Shown: positions 17,297 to 27,611 of the stretch, piece by piece | Position numbering within the stretch: position 1 is the stretch's first letter | How the letters are laid out: every line of letters starts with the position of its first letter | DNA from: Halothiobacillus diazotrophicus | Lineage (GTDB): Bacteria; Pseudomonadota; Gammaproteobacteria; Halothiobacillales; Halothiobacillaceae | Length of the DNA stretch: 64,000 nucleotides | NCBI RefSeq assembly: GCF_001663815.1 | Contig: NZ_CP016027.1 | Location: 1,871,001 to 1,935,000 of the forward strand | Reading direction: 5' to 3' | Notes under the pieces: model-generated | What the model was told of the DNA's origin: nothing | The model's input: only the letters and a program-made list of their open reading frames with translations | Database searches by the model: none | Program-made: the position numbers and the translations under genes

Positions 17297-20200
17297 CTAA
17301 CGCAGGCAGGTGACGCGCGCCTGCTCTTCGTGGACCTGCTCAGACAGCCAGGAAAGCAACCGGGCCGCCAGATCCGGATCTGATGGCGCGGCCTGCAACT
17401 GTGCATGCCATTCTGCCGCGTCGGGATCCGTTCGACCAGACGCGCGCAGGAACGCCATCAGCGGGCATCCCGATTCGGGCTGTCCGTGACCGGATCGCTT
17501 CTGATGCATCATGCGCCACTGATAGGCCAGCGCCCCCAGGAAGGTACGGATCTCCCGGGCATCGACAGGGAGTCCCTCCGGCGGGCGCCAGGCAGGCAGT
17601 TCGTCTGCCGGCATGGGGCGCGCAATACCGAACCCCTGTCCGAAGACGGCACCCAACTGCGTCACGGCTTCGATCATCCCGAGATCCTCCAGACCTTCGG
17701 CCACGACTTCCCGATCGAAATCCTTACCCATCTGCAGGATCGACGCGATCAGGCTGATCGCCTGAACGGGATTTTCCCGGATATGCAGCAAGAGCCCCTG
17801 ATCGATCTTGATCGTGTGGAACGGCACCTTGGAGAGACGGAGCAGACTGCTGTAACCGGAGCCCAGGTCGTCCATCGCCAGCTTCACGCCGAGATCCAGA
17901 AAGGCGGCGATCGTCCTGTCCTGATGCGCCACATCCATGCTCTGGGTCTCCAGCAGTTCCAGCGTCAGCCGCTCCGGCGCGACATTGAACCGGCTCAACG
18001 TTTCCGCGACCCAGCGCGGGCATTCGGCATCCAGGAGATTACTGGGCGGCAAGTTCACGGCGATATCGATCGACAGACCCGCCGCATCCCATCGCGTGAG
18101 TTCGGTCAGCGTTGCGACAAGCCCTAATCGGAACAGATGATCCAGGTCGGCTTGGCCGAGCAACGGCAGAAACACGCCCGGGGGGATGATCTGCCCATCG
18201 GGCATCTGCAGTCGGGCCAGCGCCTCGGCCTTGACGAGTCGACCCGTGGCTAGGGAGATAACCGGCTGCATGAACATGCGCAGCCCCCCCGAGAAGAGGG
18301 CACGACGCAATCCGATGGCCTGATCCTCCGGCATGACGGGGGCCGGGGTCGAACAACGCTGCCAGATCTGCTCCCAGCGCTGTTGCAAGCCCCGTGCGAA
18401 ATGCTGGATCGTCGCGGACTCGAACTGGTTGGGGTAGGCACCGAACAGACTGACAACGGCCTCTGCTTGGCCGGCAGCATTGAGGAGCGGTACGCTCAGG
18501 GCGGAACGCAGGCCCAGTGGCTCGACCACCTTATGCCAGGCACGATAGCGAGGATCCAACGCATAGGAGGGTGTGCTCAGTATCTGGAGGCTTCGCCAGG
18601 CCTGGGCACTGAGCCCTTGCCCCCGGGGCGAGTCGGGATCGACTACCGCTTCCCGCCCGGGCTCCCCGAGCACCGCCGCGATGCGCCCGCCATGCGGGCC
18701 TGCACTTCGCTCCACCGTGAAGACCCCTTCCGGACTCAAGCGCATCAGGATGGCGCCCTGTATGCCGGGTAAATCGCCCAGCCAGTCGATGTCGAGGGCG
18801 CTGGCCTCGATCCAGGACGTACCGGCCGCCGGCATGGGACGCGACAGATGATCGAAATAGGCGCTGAGCACCCGGCCCTCCATGTCGAGCTGGATTTCCA
18901 GGTCCGCCTGGAGTCGCGCTTCCACCGTCTGCAGGAGCCGATACCGCGTCCCGGTGGGCAGCTGAAACTCCTTGAGCTGCTCGCTGAGCAGGCGGCGATA
19001 GAGCGACAGCATCTGGGTCAACAAGACGGCCGACACCCCGACCAGGGCATGAACCTGTCCGACATGGCGCGCACGATCGTGAATCATGGCCTGCGTCGTG
19101 GACGGAGCAAGCAGGAACTGAAGATAGGCCGCCTGCTGCGTCATCAAAGAACGGACCTGCTCGGTGGTGAAGTTGCGCAGAATCGTATGCATCTGCGCTT
19201 CCTGGCTGAGTTCGGTGTAGAAATGCTCGATAAAACGATCCGTCACAGGCTTCAGGTACGGCTGCGACTTGGCCAGGAGGGCGTTGGCATCCTCGCCGAA
19301 GACATCGAACGACGCATCTTCCGCCAATGCTTCCGCCTCGTCGATCTCCGACACGCTCGGCTGCCACCAATTCTGTCGATGCTGCTTGTTCTGCTTGGCT
19401 CGATACATCGCTGCATCGGCCAGACGAATGAGACTGTCCCCATCCGTCCCGTCAAAAGGGAAAAGCGCGACCCCCAGACTCAGCCCCACGACGGCCTGAG
19501 CGCCCGGTGCCACGTCGAAGGGGGATTCGACGGCCCGGTGCAGACGATCCAACACCCGAGATAGCTGCTCGGCCGCATGATCCGCATCCAGGTCCTCGAT
19601 GACGATCACGAACTCGTCCCCCCCGAGCCGGGCCAGCAGATCCGTCTCCCGCAGGTGGTTCTTCAGCCGCAACCCCAGTTCCTTGAGCAACCGGTCTCCG
19701 GCCGTATGCCCCCAGGTATCGTTGACCGGCTTGAAGTTATCGAGATCCATCATGCCAACGGCTACCACCCCCTGATTGCGCTGGGCACGGGCAATCGCCA
19801 GGGGCAAATGGTTGTCGAGCGCCCGCCGGTTCGGCAGATCGGTGAGGATATCGTGCAATGCCTGGCGTTGGACCTGCTCCCGCGCTTCCTGCAAAGCCGT
19901 AATATCGATCATGCTGCACAACACGCCGCTGCCGCCCTGCGGCAGGCTGATCTTGGTGCCCAGCGCTTGAACCGTCAGGGTCTCCCCATTGCTGCGCTGC
20001 AGCGACATCATCAGTTGAATCGAGGCTTCCGAACGGATCCGGGATTCGTAGAAGTCGGCGAAATCGTCGAAAGGCCGGTCGTCGGCGTATAGCATGGCCA
20101 GGCTCTGCCCGATCAGCACCTCGGCCGGAAACCCCGTCATCTCGCATAGGGAGGTATTCACGTCGACGATGATGCGCTGGGCATCGATGATCAGGATACC

Positions 20201-21739
20201 GGCCGCATTCCGTTCGAAGAGGGTGCGCTGATACACCCGGGCACGTTCGAGATCCTGTTCGAGCTGACGCTTGCGTTCGGCAGCCTCCAACCGGTCCAGA
20301 CCGTTGGAAATGGCCTGAGCCAGATCTTCCAGCAGCCGACGCAGGTCATCGTCCCAGATGTTGGCGCGCTCGTGAAATACGGCGAGGACGGCCACGGTCC
20401 GCCCATTCTGCAGGATGGGCAGCGTGGCACCGGCACGCAGCCCCCATCGTTCGGCGCGTGCCTGCCAAGGCTTGAGCGTTACGGTCGCGCCGAACGACTC
20501 GCTGTAATAGGCCCGACCCTCCCGCCAGGTACGCCCACCGGCCCCCTGACCTTCAGGAATCGAGGGGTCCGCCGAGATGAACAGTCCGTCGATATACGAC
20601 ACATCGCCCCCCGCAGCGATGAACTGGAAACGCTGCGCATCGTCCGGGCGCCCTACCCAGGCCAATTTCAGATGACCATAACGAATGGCGAGATCGCAAA
20701 TTGCCTGGAACAGATCATCTTCCCGAACGCTGTCGGCGACCACCTGACTGGCCTGCGCCAACAGGGCATTGAAGTCGCTCAGCCGTTGCAGACGCAACGC
20801 ATCCTGGGCCCGTCGCCGCAGAAGCGCCGTCACCCAGTAGACCGCGAGCAACAGCAACAGCAAGGCCCCGACCTCGAACACCCAGCGCGACGGCGCCGCC
20901 TCGAGATAACGTTCACGCACCAGCCCTTTCGGCCAGGCGACCCGGACCGCCAACGGGTAGCCGCTGATCTGCAGGCGTTTGCCGAATCGTGCCAGATCCG
21001 GCTGATCGAACTCGACCCGGTCCCGCCGCCAGGTACCGAGGACGCTTCCGTCCCGCGTGTCGATCACCGCAAAGTCCCAGGGAATGCGCGTGACCACGCC
21101 CGCCAGGAGATAGTCGAGCCGGTAGGGCGTCCCCACGAAGTAACGGGTCTTGCCCGATGCGTCTCGCAAGCGGTAGCGCGTGGTCAGCACATGAAAACCG
21201 ATCCGGGGCGCGAACTGTGCCTGTCCGAACATCAGGTTGGCATTGCCCGCGAGGGCCGTGAAGTCGCGCCCCGAATCAATGGGGTCGGAAGACTGGTGCT
21301 TGGTCGACCAGAGAATTCGGTTACCGTCGGCGGACTGGACATTGAAGGCATACAAACCGGGGTGCGTCGCCATGAAGCGGCGCAGCGTCTGCACGGTCTT
21401 TTCATCCGGTGTCGTCGGGTCGTTGCCGGACCCGATCAGCTCGACGGCCACGAACTCCAGCTCGGCATAATGGGCCATCAGGCGGTTGGCGATCTGGGCG
21501 CCGTAGGTCATACCGGCCTGATTGGCATCCTGGGTGACTTCACGATTCTCGAGATGATATTGCTCGGACTCCACCCAGAGACTGAGCACCCCCACCAGGA
21601 GCAAAGGACCGAGAAAGGACAGCAGGAGCCACCCCGGCAGCACCCCGCTCTCCCTCCGGGCGACTCGGTTCAGCGGCATCGATCGCTGGCCCTTGGTCGG
21701 CTCCGAAACGGGTCGAGAATCGGGGTGATCACAACACAC
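17297..21739 (-). CDS. Giant membrane GGDEF-EAL protein with internal globin sensor domain
   Basis: A 1480-residue c-di-GMP enzyme. Order by residue: membrane helix 34-55; periplasmic Cache-like sensor about 57-285; membrane helix 288-307; GAF about 325-490; PAS about 500-620; GGDEF 625-785, with an intact GGDEF at 706-710 and the inhibitory RxxD (697-700) five residues before it; a globin-coupled-sensor domain about 815-965 with proximal histidine H897 in VGQVHALVG; a second GAF about 975-1125; and EAL about 1140-1385. The EAL keeps E1172, N1229, E1261/E1264, DD1290-1291, K1311, E1348 and Q1368, so both synthesis and hydrolysis of c-di-GMP look possible. The start is uncertain (M1 or M21). 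It converges with dapE. Confidence 0.88.
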   Translation of the reverse strand: MCCDHPDSRPVSEPTKGQRSMPLNRVARRESGVLPGWLLLSFLGPLLLVGVLSLWVESEQYHLENREVTQDANQAGMTYGAQIANRLMAHYAELEFVAVELIGSGNDPTTPDEKTVQTLRRFMATHPGLYAFNVQSADGNRILWSTKHQSSDPIDSGRDFTALAGNANLMFGQAQFAPRIGFHVLTTRYRLRDASGKTRYFVGTPYRLDYLLAGVVTRIPWDFAVIDTRDGSVLGTWRRDRVEFDQPDLARFGKRLQISGYPLAVRVAWPKGLVRERYLEAAPSRWVFEVGALLLLLLAVYWVTALLRRRAQDALRLQRLSDFNALLAQASQVVADSVREDDLFQAICDLAIRYGHLKLAWVGRPDDAQRFQFIAAGGDVSYIDGLFISADPSIPEGQGAGGRTWREGRAYYSESFGATVTLKPWQARAERWGLRAGATLPILQNGRTVAVLAVFHERANIWDDDLRRLLEDLAQAISNGLDRLEAAERKRQLEQDLERARVYQRTLFERNAAGILIIDAQRIIVDVNTSLCEMTGFPAEVLIGQSLAMLYADDRPFDDFADFYESRIRSEASIQLMMSLQRSNGETLTVQALGTKISLPQGGSGVLCSMIDITALQEAREQVQRQALHDILTDLPNRRALDNHLPLAIARAQRNQGVVAVGMMDLDNFKPVNDTWGHTAGDRLLKELGLRLKNHLRETDLLARLGGDEFVIVIEDLDADHAAEQLSRVLDRLHRAVESPFDVAPGAQAVVGLSLGVALFPFDGTDGDSLIRLADAAMYRAKQNKQHRQNWWQPSVSEIDEAEALAEDASFDVFGEDANALLAKSQPYLKPVTDRFIEHFYTELSQEAQMHTILRNFTTEQVRSLMTQQAAYLQFLLAPSTTQAMIHDRARHVGQVHALVGVSAVLLTQMLSLYRRLLSEQLKEFQLPTGTRYRLLQTVEARLQADLEIQLDMEGRVLSAYFDHLSRPMPAAGTSWIEASALDIDWLGDLPGIQGAILMRLSPEGVFTVERSAGPHGGRIAAVLGEPGREAVVDPDSPRGQGLSAQAWRSLQILSTPSYALDPRYRAWHKVVEPLGLRSALSVPLLNAAGQAEAVVSLFGAYPNQFESATIQHFARGLQQRWEQIWQRCSTPAPVMPEDQAIGLRRALFSGGLRMFMQPVISLATGRLVKAEALARLQMPDGQIIPPGVFLPLLGQADLDHLFRLGLVATLTELTRWDAAGLSIDIAVNLPPSNLLDAECPRWVAETLSRFNVAPERLTLELLETQSMDVAHQDRTIAAFLDLGVKLAMDDLGSGYSSLLRLSKVPFHTIKIDQGLLLHIRENPVQAISLIASILQMGKDFDREVVAEGLEDLGMIEAVTQLGAVFGQGFGIARPMPADELPAWRPPEGLPVDAREIRTFLGALAYQWRMMHQKRSGHGQPESGCPLMAFLRASGRTDPDAAEWHAQLQAAPSDPDLAARLLSWLSEQVHEEQARVTCLR

Positions 21740-21901
21740 ATCGGCATTCAGGCGTTATCCCTAAAACAGATGACGCCAATGTATCAGATCGGCAAATTCG
21801 CCACATAATTGCGCAACAGGAATTACCCCACGGTCATGAAGGAAGTTTCTGGACAGGTGGGGATGAGCGGATACCGCAGGCAACTCGCCGCGACCCGAAA
21901 A

Positions 21902-24900
21902 TCAGACATCCGGCCGGAGCACCAGCAACGTCTGCCCGGCGGAAACCGGCGTGCCCTGGGCGCAGAGCACCTCGACCACGGTGCCGGCTTCGTCGGCCTC
22001 GATGGCGATTTCCATCTTCATGGCCTCGACCACCACCAGGGCCTGTCCCGCGGCCACGCGATCGCCGGGTTTCGCCGCTACCTGCCACACGCTGCCCGTA
22101 ACCGGTGAGGCCAGCGCCTCGCAGCCTTCCGGCAGATCGATCCCGGCATCTGCGCTTGCCGCATCGCCGGCAGGGTCCGCCTCGTAATGGGCCTGCCCCG
22201 TCGCCACCCAGCGTTCGCGCTCTTCCTCGAAAGCAGCATGACGATGCTGCTGGAAGGCGTCGATGGATGCGCGCTCGGCCTCGATGAACGCGCGGTAGTC
22301 GCGCAGCTTGAGCACGGTTTCCTCGATCTTGAGCTTGAAGCGACCCTGCGGGAATTCCTCACGCATCTTTGCCAGCGCCTCGGAGGAGACCGGGTAGAAG
22401 CGCAGCTGGTCGAAGAAGCGCAGCAGCCACTGCTTGCCGTCGGTGAAATCGGCGGTCTGACGGTAGCGGTTCCACATCTGTACCGTGCGGCCGACGAACT
22501 GGTAGCCGCCCGGCCCTTCCATGCCGTAGACGCAGAGATAGGCGCCGCCGATGCCCACGGCATTTTCGGGGGTCCAGGTACGGGCCGGATTGTACTTGGT
22601 GGTCACCAGGCGATGGCGCGGATCCATCGGCGTGGCGACAGGCGCGCCGAGATAGACGTCGCCCAGCCCCATGACGAGGTAACTGGCGCTGAACAGGATC
22701 TTCTGCACCGCGTCGATGCTGTCCAGTCCATTGATGCGGCGGATGAACTCGATGTTGCTGGGGCACCAGGGCGCGTCCGGACGCACCGACTGCATGTATT
22801 TCTCGATGGCCAGCTGCGTGGACGGATCGTCCCAGGACAAGGGCAGGTGCACGATGCGACTCGGCACTTCCATGTCGTCGATGGCCGGCAGTTCGGCCTC
22901 TGCTTTTCGCAACGCTGCCAGCAGATCGGACTGGGTGATGATCCGGCTGTCGTAGTGCACCTGCAGGGAACGGATGCCGGGCGTGAGATCGAGGATCCCC
23001 GGTACGCGGGCTTCCTGCATCCAGGTCATCAGTGCATGCACCCGGAAACGCAGATCCAGATCCAGCACCAGCGGGCCGTACTCCACCAGCAGATACTTGT
23101 CGCCCGCCTGTCGGTAGCAGACCGCGACCGGCTCGCCCGCATTCTGGGCGTGGGCATGCTCGCTCCGGTAGAGGATCGGCGACGCGGATGCCCCGGCCGT
23201 CCGCGTCGCCGTCACGGTGTGATCGAACGCGGCGAGCGCCGCAATGGCGGCATCCTGTGCCGCTTCCCGCCGATTGGCCTCGGCCACGTCGATACAGTGA
23301 AAGCGGATCGTGTCGCCCGGCTTGAGTTGGCCCATCTTCCACAGTTCGGCCTGCACGATGGTGACCGGGCAGACGAAACCGCCGAGGCTCGGACCGTCCG
23401 GCCCCAGGATCACCGGCATGTCGCCCGTGAAGTCGACGGCGCCGATGGCGTAGGCGTTGTCGTGAATGTTCGAGGGATGCAGGCCCGCCTCGCCGCCATC
23501 CCGGCGCGCCCAGGCCGGTTTCGGGCCGATCAGGCGGACGCCGGTGCGGCTGGAGTTGTAATGCACTTCCCAGTCGGTGGCGAAGAAGGTGGCGATGTCC
23601 TCGTCGGTAAAGAAGTCAGGCGCGCCGTGCGGGCCGTACATCACGGCGATGTTCCAGTGACGCGCGAAGTCGGGCACCAGGCTGGCGGGCGCCGGCGTGC
23701 AGGCGGCGAGATCGGCACCCGGCGCATTCAAACGCAGCACATCGCCGACCCGCAACGTCCGGCCGGCATGACCACCGAACTGACCGAGGGTGAAGGTCGA
23801 CTTGCTGCCCATGTAGTCGGGCACGTCGAACCCGCCCTGCACGGCGAGGTAGGTCCGGCTGCCACCGCCGCCCCCATCCTTGGCGGGAATGCCGCGCAAC
23901 TTGAGCACGGCCCCGGCGGCCACCGCGACGGGTTGGCCGTAGGCAACCGCGACGCCGTCCAGCTCGGCCTTCATCCGGGCACCGGTCAACGCAATCACGG
24001 TATCGGCATTGAAGCGCAGTGTCGGGCCGGTGATGGTGAGTTCCAGCCCGGCCACGCCCTCCGGATTGCCCACGATACGGTTGGCGACGCGGAACGCCAG
24101 CGCATCCATCGGGCCGGAGGGCGGCACGCCGATATCCCAGTAGCCCGTCCGCCCCGGATAATCCTGGATCATGGACTGGGTGCCCGGCGAGAGCACATCG
24201 ATCGTCCGCGGCCTGAAGGCGAATCGGCCGAGATAGCGGGTGTATTGGCGACCCTCGACGAACACATCGTCGGCAATCACCTGCTGCAGATAGTCGAGGT
24301 TGGTCTCGATGCCATAGACGCGGGTGTTCTTCAGGGCGGCGGCGAGATTCGCCAGCGCCTCGGTCCGATCCGCGCCATGGGCAATGATCTTTGCCAGCAT
24401 GGGGTCGTAGTAGGCCGAGACTTCGGTACCGGTCTCGATCCAGCTGTCGATCCGCAGGCGATGGGCGGGCTGGTCGTCCGGGAACTCGACCGCATTCAGC
24501 AGACCGGCGCTCGGCTGGAACTGCTTGCCGGGATCCTCGGCGTACAGGCGCACCTGGACGGCATGGCCCTGTGGCGCGAAAACGTCGCGGTCCAGCGTCG
24601 GCGGTTCGTTCGCCGCCACCTGCAGCATCCACGCCACGAGATCGGTGCCGGTGACCATCTCGGTCACGCCATGCTCCACCTGCAGGCGCGTGTTGACCTC
24701 CAGGAAGTAGAACGCGTCCTCCTTGACGTCGTAGACGAATTCCACCGTACCGGCAGATCGATAGTTCACGGCACGGCCCAGGCGCAACGCGGCCTCATAG
24801 AGCTGCGCCCGCGTGGCGTCGTCCAACCCCGGTGCCGGGGTTTCCTCGATGACCTTCTGATTGCGGCGCTGCACGGAACAGTCTCGCTCGCCGAGGGCAA

Positions 24901-25561
24901 CGACGTTGCCGCGGCCGTCGCCGAAGATCTGTACCTCGATATGCCGGGCGATTTCGACGTACTTCTCGAGGAAGATGCCGCCCTGGCTGAAATTGCTGCG
25001 CGACAACCGCTCCACGGAGTGGAAGGCCTCGCCCAGCTCCGTCGCGTTCCAGCACAGTTGCATGCCGATGCCCCCGCCGCCGGCGGTGCTCTTGAGCATG
25101 ACCGGATAGCCGATCCGCTCGGCCTCGGTCAGGGCATGCGCCGCGTCGTTCAGCAGGCCGCTGCCCGGCAGGAGCGGCACGGCATTGCGCTCGGCCAGTT
25201 CGCGCGCGGTGTGCTTGAGCCCGAAGTCGCACATCTGCTGCGGCGTGGGCCCGATGAAGGCAATACCGTTGGCTTCGCAGGCCTCGGCGAAGGCGGCGTT
25301 CTCGCTCAGGAATCCGTATCCGGGGTGGATGGCCTCGGCACCCGTCGACCGGGCGGCGTCCAGGATCTTGTCCTGGCGCAGATAGCTTTCATTGGCGGGT
25401 GCGGGCCCGAGAAAGATGGCCTCGTCGGCCTCGATGACGTGGCGGGCGTGTCGGTCGGCTTCGGAATAGACCGCCACCGAGGCGATGCCCATCTCTTTGA
25501 GTGTCCGGATGATGCGACAGGCGATCGCACCCCGGTTGGCAATCAGAACCTTCTTGAACAT
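21902..25561 (-). CDS. uca: Biotin-dependent urea/guanidine carboxylase
   Basis: A 1219-residue single-chain carboxylase. An N-terminal biotin carboxylase half ([61 protein letters not shown]) is followed by KipA/AHS2-like and KipI/AHS1-like carboxyltransferase domains ([30 protein letters not shown]) and a C-terminal biotinyl domain with the modified lysine in EAMKME. Enzymes next to the two DUF1989 proteins found here have been shown in the literature to carboxylate guanidine rather than urea, which I infer for this one. It is the last gene of the nitrogen operon. Allophanate hydrolase, the usual partner, is not downstream. The start is MFKK at 25561; it lacks an obvious ribosome site and follows a run of hairpins. 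Confidence 0.9.
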   Translation of the reverse strand: MFKKVLIANRGAIACRIIRTLKEMGIASVAVYSEADRHARHVIEADEAIFLGPAPANESYLRQDKILDAARSTGAEAIHPGYGFLSENAAFAEACEANGIAFIGPTPQQMCDFGLKHTARELAERNAVPLLPGSGLLNDAAHALTEAERIGYPVMLKSTAGGGGIGMQLCWNATELGEAFHSVERLSRSNFSQGGIFLEKYVEIARHIEVQIFGDGRGNVVALGERDCSVQRRNQKVIEETPAPGLDDATRAQLYEAALRLGRAVNYRSAGTVEFVYDVKEDAFYFLEVNTRLQVEHGVTEMVTGTDLVAWMLQVAANEPPTLDRDVFAPQGHAVQVRLYAEDPGKQFQPSAGLLNAVEFPDDQPAHRLRIDSWIETGTEVSAYYDPMLAKIIAHGADRTEALANLAAALKNTRVYGIETNLDYLQQVIADDVFVEGRQYTRYLGRFAFRPRTIDVLSPGTQSMIQDYPGRTGYWDIGVPPSGPMDALAFRVANRIVGNPEGVAGLELTITGPTLRFNADTVIALTGARMKAELDGVAVAYGQPVAVAAGAVLKLRGIPAKDGGGGGSRTYLAVQGGFDVPDYMGSKSTFTLGQFGGHAGRTLRVGDVLRLNAPGADLAACTPAPASLVPDFARHWNIAVMYGPHGAPDFFTDEDIATFFATDWEVHYNSSRTGVRLIGPKPAWARRDGGEAGLHPSNIHDNAYAIGAVDFTGDMPVILGPDGPSLGGFVCPVTIVQAELWKMGQLKPGDTIRFHCIDVAEANRREAAQDAAIAALAAFDHTVTATRTAGASASPILYRSEHAHAQNAGEPVAVCYRQAGDKYLLVEYGPLVLDLDLRFRVHALMTWMQEARVPGILDLTPGIRSLQVHYDSRIITQSDLLAALRKAEAELPAIDDMEVPSRIVHLPLSWDDPSTQLAIEKYMQSVRPDAPWCPSNIEFIRRINGLDSIDAVQKILFSASYLVMGLGDVYLGAPVATPMDPRHRLVTTKYNPARTWTPENAVGIGGAYLCVYGMEGPGGYQFVGRTVQMWNRYRQTADFTDGKQWLLRFFDQLRFYPVSSEALAKMREEFPQGRFKLKIEETVLKLRDYRAFIEAERASIDAFQQHRHAAFEEERERWVATGQAHYEADPAGDAASADAGIDLPEGCEALASPVTGSVWQVAAKPGDRVAAGQALVVVEAMKMEIAIEADEAGTVVEVLCAQGTPVSAGQTLLVLRPDV

Positions 25562-25572
25562 GATGTTGTCGT

Positions 25573-25669
25573 GCGGCAGCAGAGCCGCATACTCCCTGGG
25601 TGTGGGCCGTCCCACATGGCTTCAGAGCCGCAGCGGGACGTCCCGCGCGGGGCAGCCGACGAGGCTGCC
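25573..25669. other. Run of four hairpins in the leader of uca
   Basis: The 116-bp gap between cgdB and uca holds four consecutive inverted repeats: GCGGC/GCCGC (25573-25588), TGTGGG/CCCACA (25601-25616), the perfect palindrome GCGGGACGTCCCGC (25633-25646) and GGCAGCC/GGCTGCC (25651-25669). None has a T-run, so they look like mRNA processing, stabilising or translation-control structures rather than terminators. Confidence 0.6.
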
Positions 25670-25677
25670 GGATTCAC

Positions 25678-26319
25678 TCAGGGGTTCCAGACCAGAACCT
25701 CGATCGGGGTCGGATTATACGCGTTGCAGGGGTTGTTGAGCTGAGGGCAGTTGGAAATGAGCACGATCACGTCCATCTTGGCCTCGAGCTCCACGTACTT
25801 GCCGGCGTCCGAAATCCCGTCGGCAAAGGTTAACCCACCCTCGGGCGTCACGGGTACATTCATGAAGAAATTGATGTTGTGCGTGATGTCCCGCTTGCTC
25901 AGGCCCATGTCGGCATGCTCGGCCACCGCCAGCATCCAGCTGTCCCGGCAGGCGTGCATGCACTGGGTATGCAGCCCGTAGCGCACGGTGTTCGATTCGG
26001 TCGCGCAGGCGCCGCCCAGGGTGTCGTGGCGACCGCAGGTATCGGCCACGATCTCCAGCATCGGATTACCTTCGCTGCTGAGCAGCATCGTGCCCGTGGT
26101 GAGGTAGACGTTGCCCTGCTCACGGATCGTGTCGATGGCGCTGTAGCGTTCGGTCGGATTGGACGCGCTGTAGAACAGCGTATCGGCCGCCTGGTTGCCT
26201 GCCAGGTCCAGGATGCGAACGGTCTGGCCCTTGAGCACCGTATGGATGAAATAATCGCCGGCCGGGACGACCTGACGGAAACAACTGTCGTCGGCGTGCA
26301 GCATGCTTTCTCGGATCAT
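25678..26319 (-). CDS. cgdB: Urea carboxylase-associated protein / carboxyguanidine deiminase subunit (DUF1989)
   Basis: A 213-residue cytosolic protein of the DUF1989 family, adjacent to the carboxylase. Characterised homologues form a two-subunit enzyme that deiminates carboxyguanidine to allophanate. Features seen: [34 protein letters not shown], and the metal-ligand-type region [11 protein letters not shown] with [18 protein letters not shown] precedes the ATG. It lies 12 bp after its partner gene, supporting a heteromeric complex. Which of the two is called A or B follows the usual TIGR-type pairing and is not certain. Confidence 0.82.
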   Translation of the reverse strand: MIRESMLHADDSCFRQVVPAGDYFIHTVLKGQTVRILDLAGNQAADTLFYSASNPTERYSAIDTIREQGNVYLTTGTMLLSSEGNPMLEIVADTCGRHDTLGGACATESNTVRYGLHTQCMHACRDSWMLAVAEHADMGLSKRDITHNINFFMNVPVTPEGGLTFADGISDAGKYVELEAKMDVIVLISNCPQLNNPCNAYNPTPIEVLVWNP

Positions 26320-26331
26320 GATGTGCGCTCC

Positions 26332-27069
26332 TCAGCTACAGCAGGCGCCGGTGTGGCAACCGGCGAGATAGCGTTCGTTGTTCTGGAAACCGCGCTGGTT
26401 TTCCGCGCAGGCGTTCATGCACTCGTCGTCCGCCGTCACCGGATCGGCCTGCCAGAGCTGGTAGATCACCGGCTTTTTCGGATAGGCCGGCGCCGGGTTC
26501 ATCGGATGCGGACAGGTATGGAACACCACCAGCGTATCCATCTCGAACCTCAGGGAGATGGCATCGCCCGCCTGGCTGTTGCCTTCGACGAACTGCAACG
26601 CGCCGTCCTCGGCGACCACCAGCTTGCTGAACAGATTGAGGTTGGCCGCCAGATCCTTCTTGCCCAGCCCGTACTTGGCCAGCTCGACGAGGAAACTGTC
26701 CGTACCGCTCAGGGTCCAGTCGTTGCGCGCTTCCTGATAGGTGCGTTCCTGCCATTTTTCCCGCAGCTTCGCCTTGCTCAGATTTCCGCCCACCGTGTCG
26801 TGCCAGCCGACGGTATCGTCGACGATGGAGCAGAAGATCCGCCCCATGTCCGAGTACAGGCAATGCCCCTGCGTCAACTTGAAGGTATGCTGGCACTTGA
26901 GGGTATCCGGCGCGTTGTAGCGCTCCAGCGGATTTTGCGGGTTGTAGAACAGCATGCCCACGTTCGCACCGCCTTCCTGGTCGATGAGCTTGAGCGTGGT
27001 GCCCTGCTTCATCTCCAGCGACCAGTGCGTGCCGCCCGGCATTCGGTTTTCGTAAAGCATCTTAGCCAT
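26332..27069 (-). CDS. cgdA: Urea carboxylase-associated protein / carboxyguanidine deiminase subunit (DUF1989)
   Basis: A 245-residue DUF1989 paralogue of its downstream neighbour, with MPGGTHWSLEMKQGTTLKL, EGGANVGMLFYNPQNPLERYN and the shared VGWHDTVGG loop. It ends in a cysteine-rich tail (DDECMNACAENQR, GCHTGACCS) that could bind metal. It is inferred to act with the neighbour on the carboxylase product. GAGGAG sits just before the ATG. A strong hairpin separates it from the NikR-like gene upstream. Confidence 0.82.
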   Translation of the reverse strand: MAKMLYENRMPGGTHWSLEMKQGTTLKLIDQEGGANVGMLFYNPQNPLERYNAPDTLKCQHTFKLTQGHCLYSDMGRIFCSIVDDTVGWHDTVGGNLSKAKLREKWQERTYQEARNDWTLSGTDSFLVELAKYGLGKKDLAANLNLFSKLVVAEDGALQFVEGNSQAGDAISLRFEMDTLVVFHTCPHPMNPAPAYPKKPVIYQLWQADPVTADDECMNACAENQRGFQNNERYLAGCHTGACCS

Positions 27070-27117
27070 TGGTTCTCCTCATTAAGCTCCGCTAAATAGC
27101 ATTCTTGAATCATGGTG

Positions 27118-27138
27118 GCACGGCGTTCTTCGCCGTGC
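27118..27138. other. Intercistronic hairpin nikR-like/cgdA
   Basis: A perfect 8-bp stem GCACGGCG/CGCCGTGC with a 5-nt loop lies between the NikR-like stop and the cgdA start. There is no T-run. It may separate regulator and enzyme expression within the operon. Confidence 0.6.
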
Positions 27139-27151
27139 GTCGCCCCGGCCG

Positions 27152-27598
27152 CTACGACAGCGGATGCAGGGGCGGAATCTGCGTCGTGGTGAGCTGCAAG
27201 CGGCCGGTAATCACACCGCCGCAGGTCACCATCTGGTCGGCGATCCACTGCAGTTTCGCGGCCGGCCCCTGCACGAGAATGACCTCCATGGTCTGATTCT
27301 GCATCAAGTGCACATGCAGCGAACTGATCACCTCGTCGATGTACTTGTGCTGCAGATCCGCCAGATCCTTCTGCAGCCCGGGCGTCGAGTGGTCGTACAC
27401 CAGGGTGATGGTGCCGGCCATGACTTCGTTGCCCAACTCGCTCTTGTGGGCGACCAGCTGCCGGTTGATCATTTCGACGATGGCCTGGGAGCGGCTTTCG
27501 AAGCCCCGTTCCGTCACCATGCGATCCAGTTCGCCCAGCAACCGCGCCGGGAGTGAAATGCTGATCCGGCTGATCTGGCCCTTGTTCAGATCATTCAT
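27152..27598 (-). CDS. NikR-family ribbon-helix-helix regulator with altered metal site
   Basis: A 148-residue regulator. An N-terminal ribbon-helix-helix DNA-binding domain (ISRISISLPARLLGELDRM, ESRSQAIVEMIN) is followed by the NikR ACT-type domain. Aligning by eye with E. coli NikR, the nickel ligands H76, H87 and H89 correspond to H84 (LQH), H95 and H97 (LHVH), but the fourth ligand Cys95 is Thr103 (QTMEV). A canonical square-planar nickel site is therefore not possible. It lies inside the nitrogen operon, 13 bp after the glutamine synthetase gene. A NikR-type palindrome in the operon promoter is its likely target. Confidence 0.87.
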   Translation of the reverse strand: MNDLNKGQISRISISLPARLLGELDRMVTERGFESRSQAIVEMINRQLVAHKSELGNEVMAGTITLVYDHSTPGLQKDLADLQHKYIDEVISSLHVHLMQNQTMEVILVQGPAAKLQWIADQMVTCGGVITGRLQLTTTQIPPLHPLS

Positions 27599-27611
27599 CA
27601 GCGTGCCCTCC

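Noticed and set aside
22187-25744. 1185-codon open frame on the plus strand opposite the carboxylase gene
   Set aside because: It is antisense to a clear biotin carboxylase with intact motifs. Its His/Gly/Arg-rich translation has no domain, as expected for a GC-rich shadow frame.
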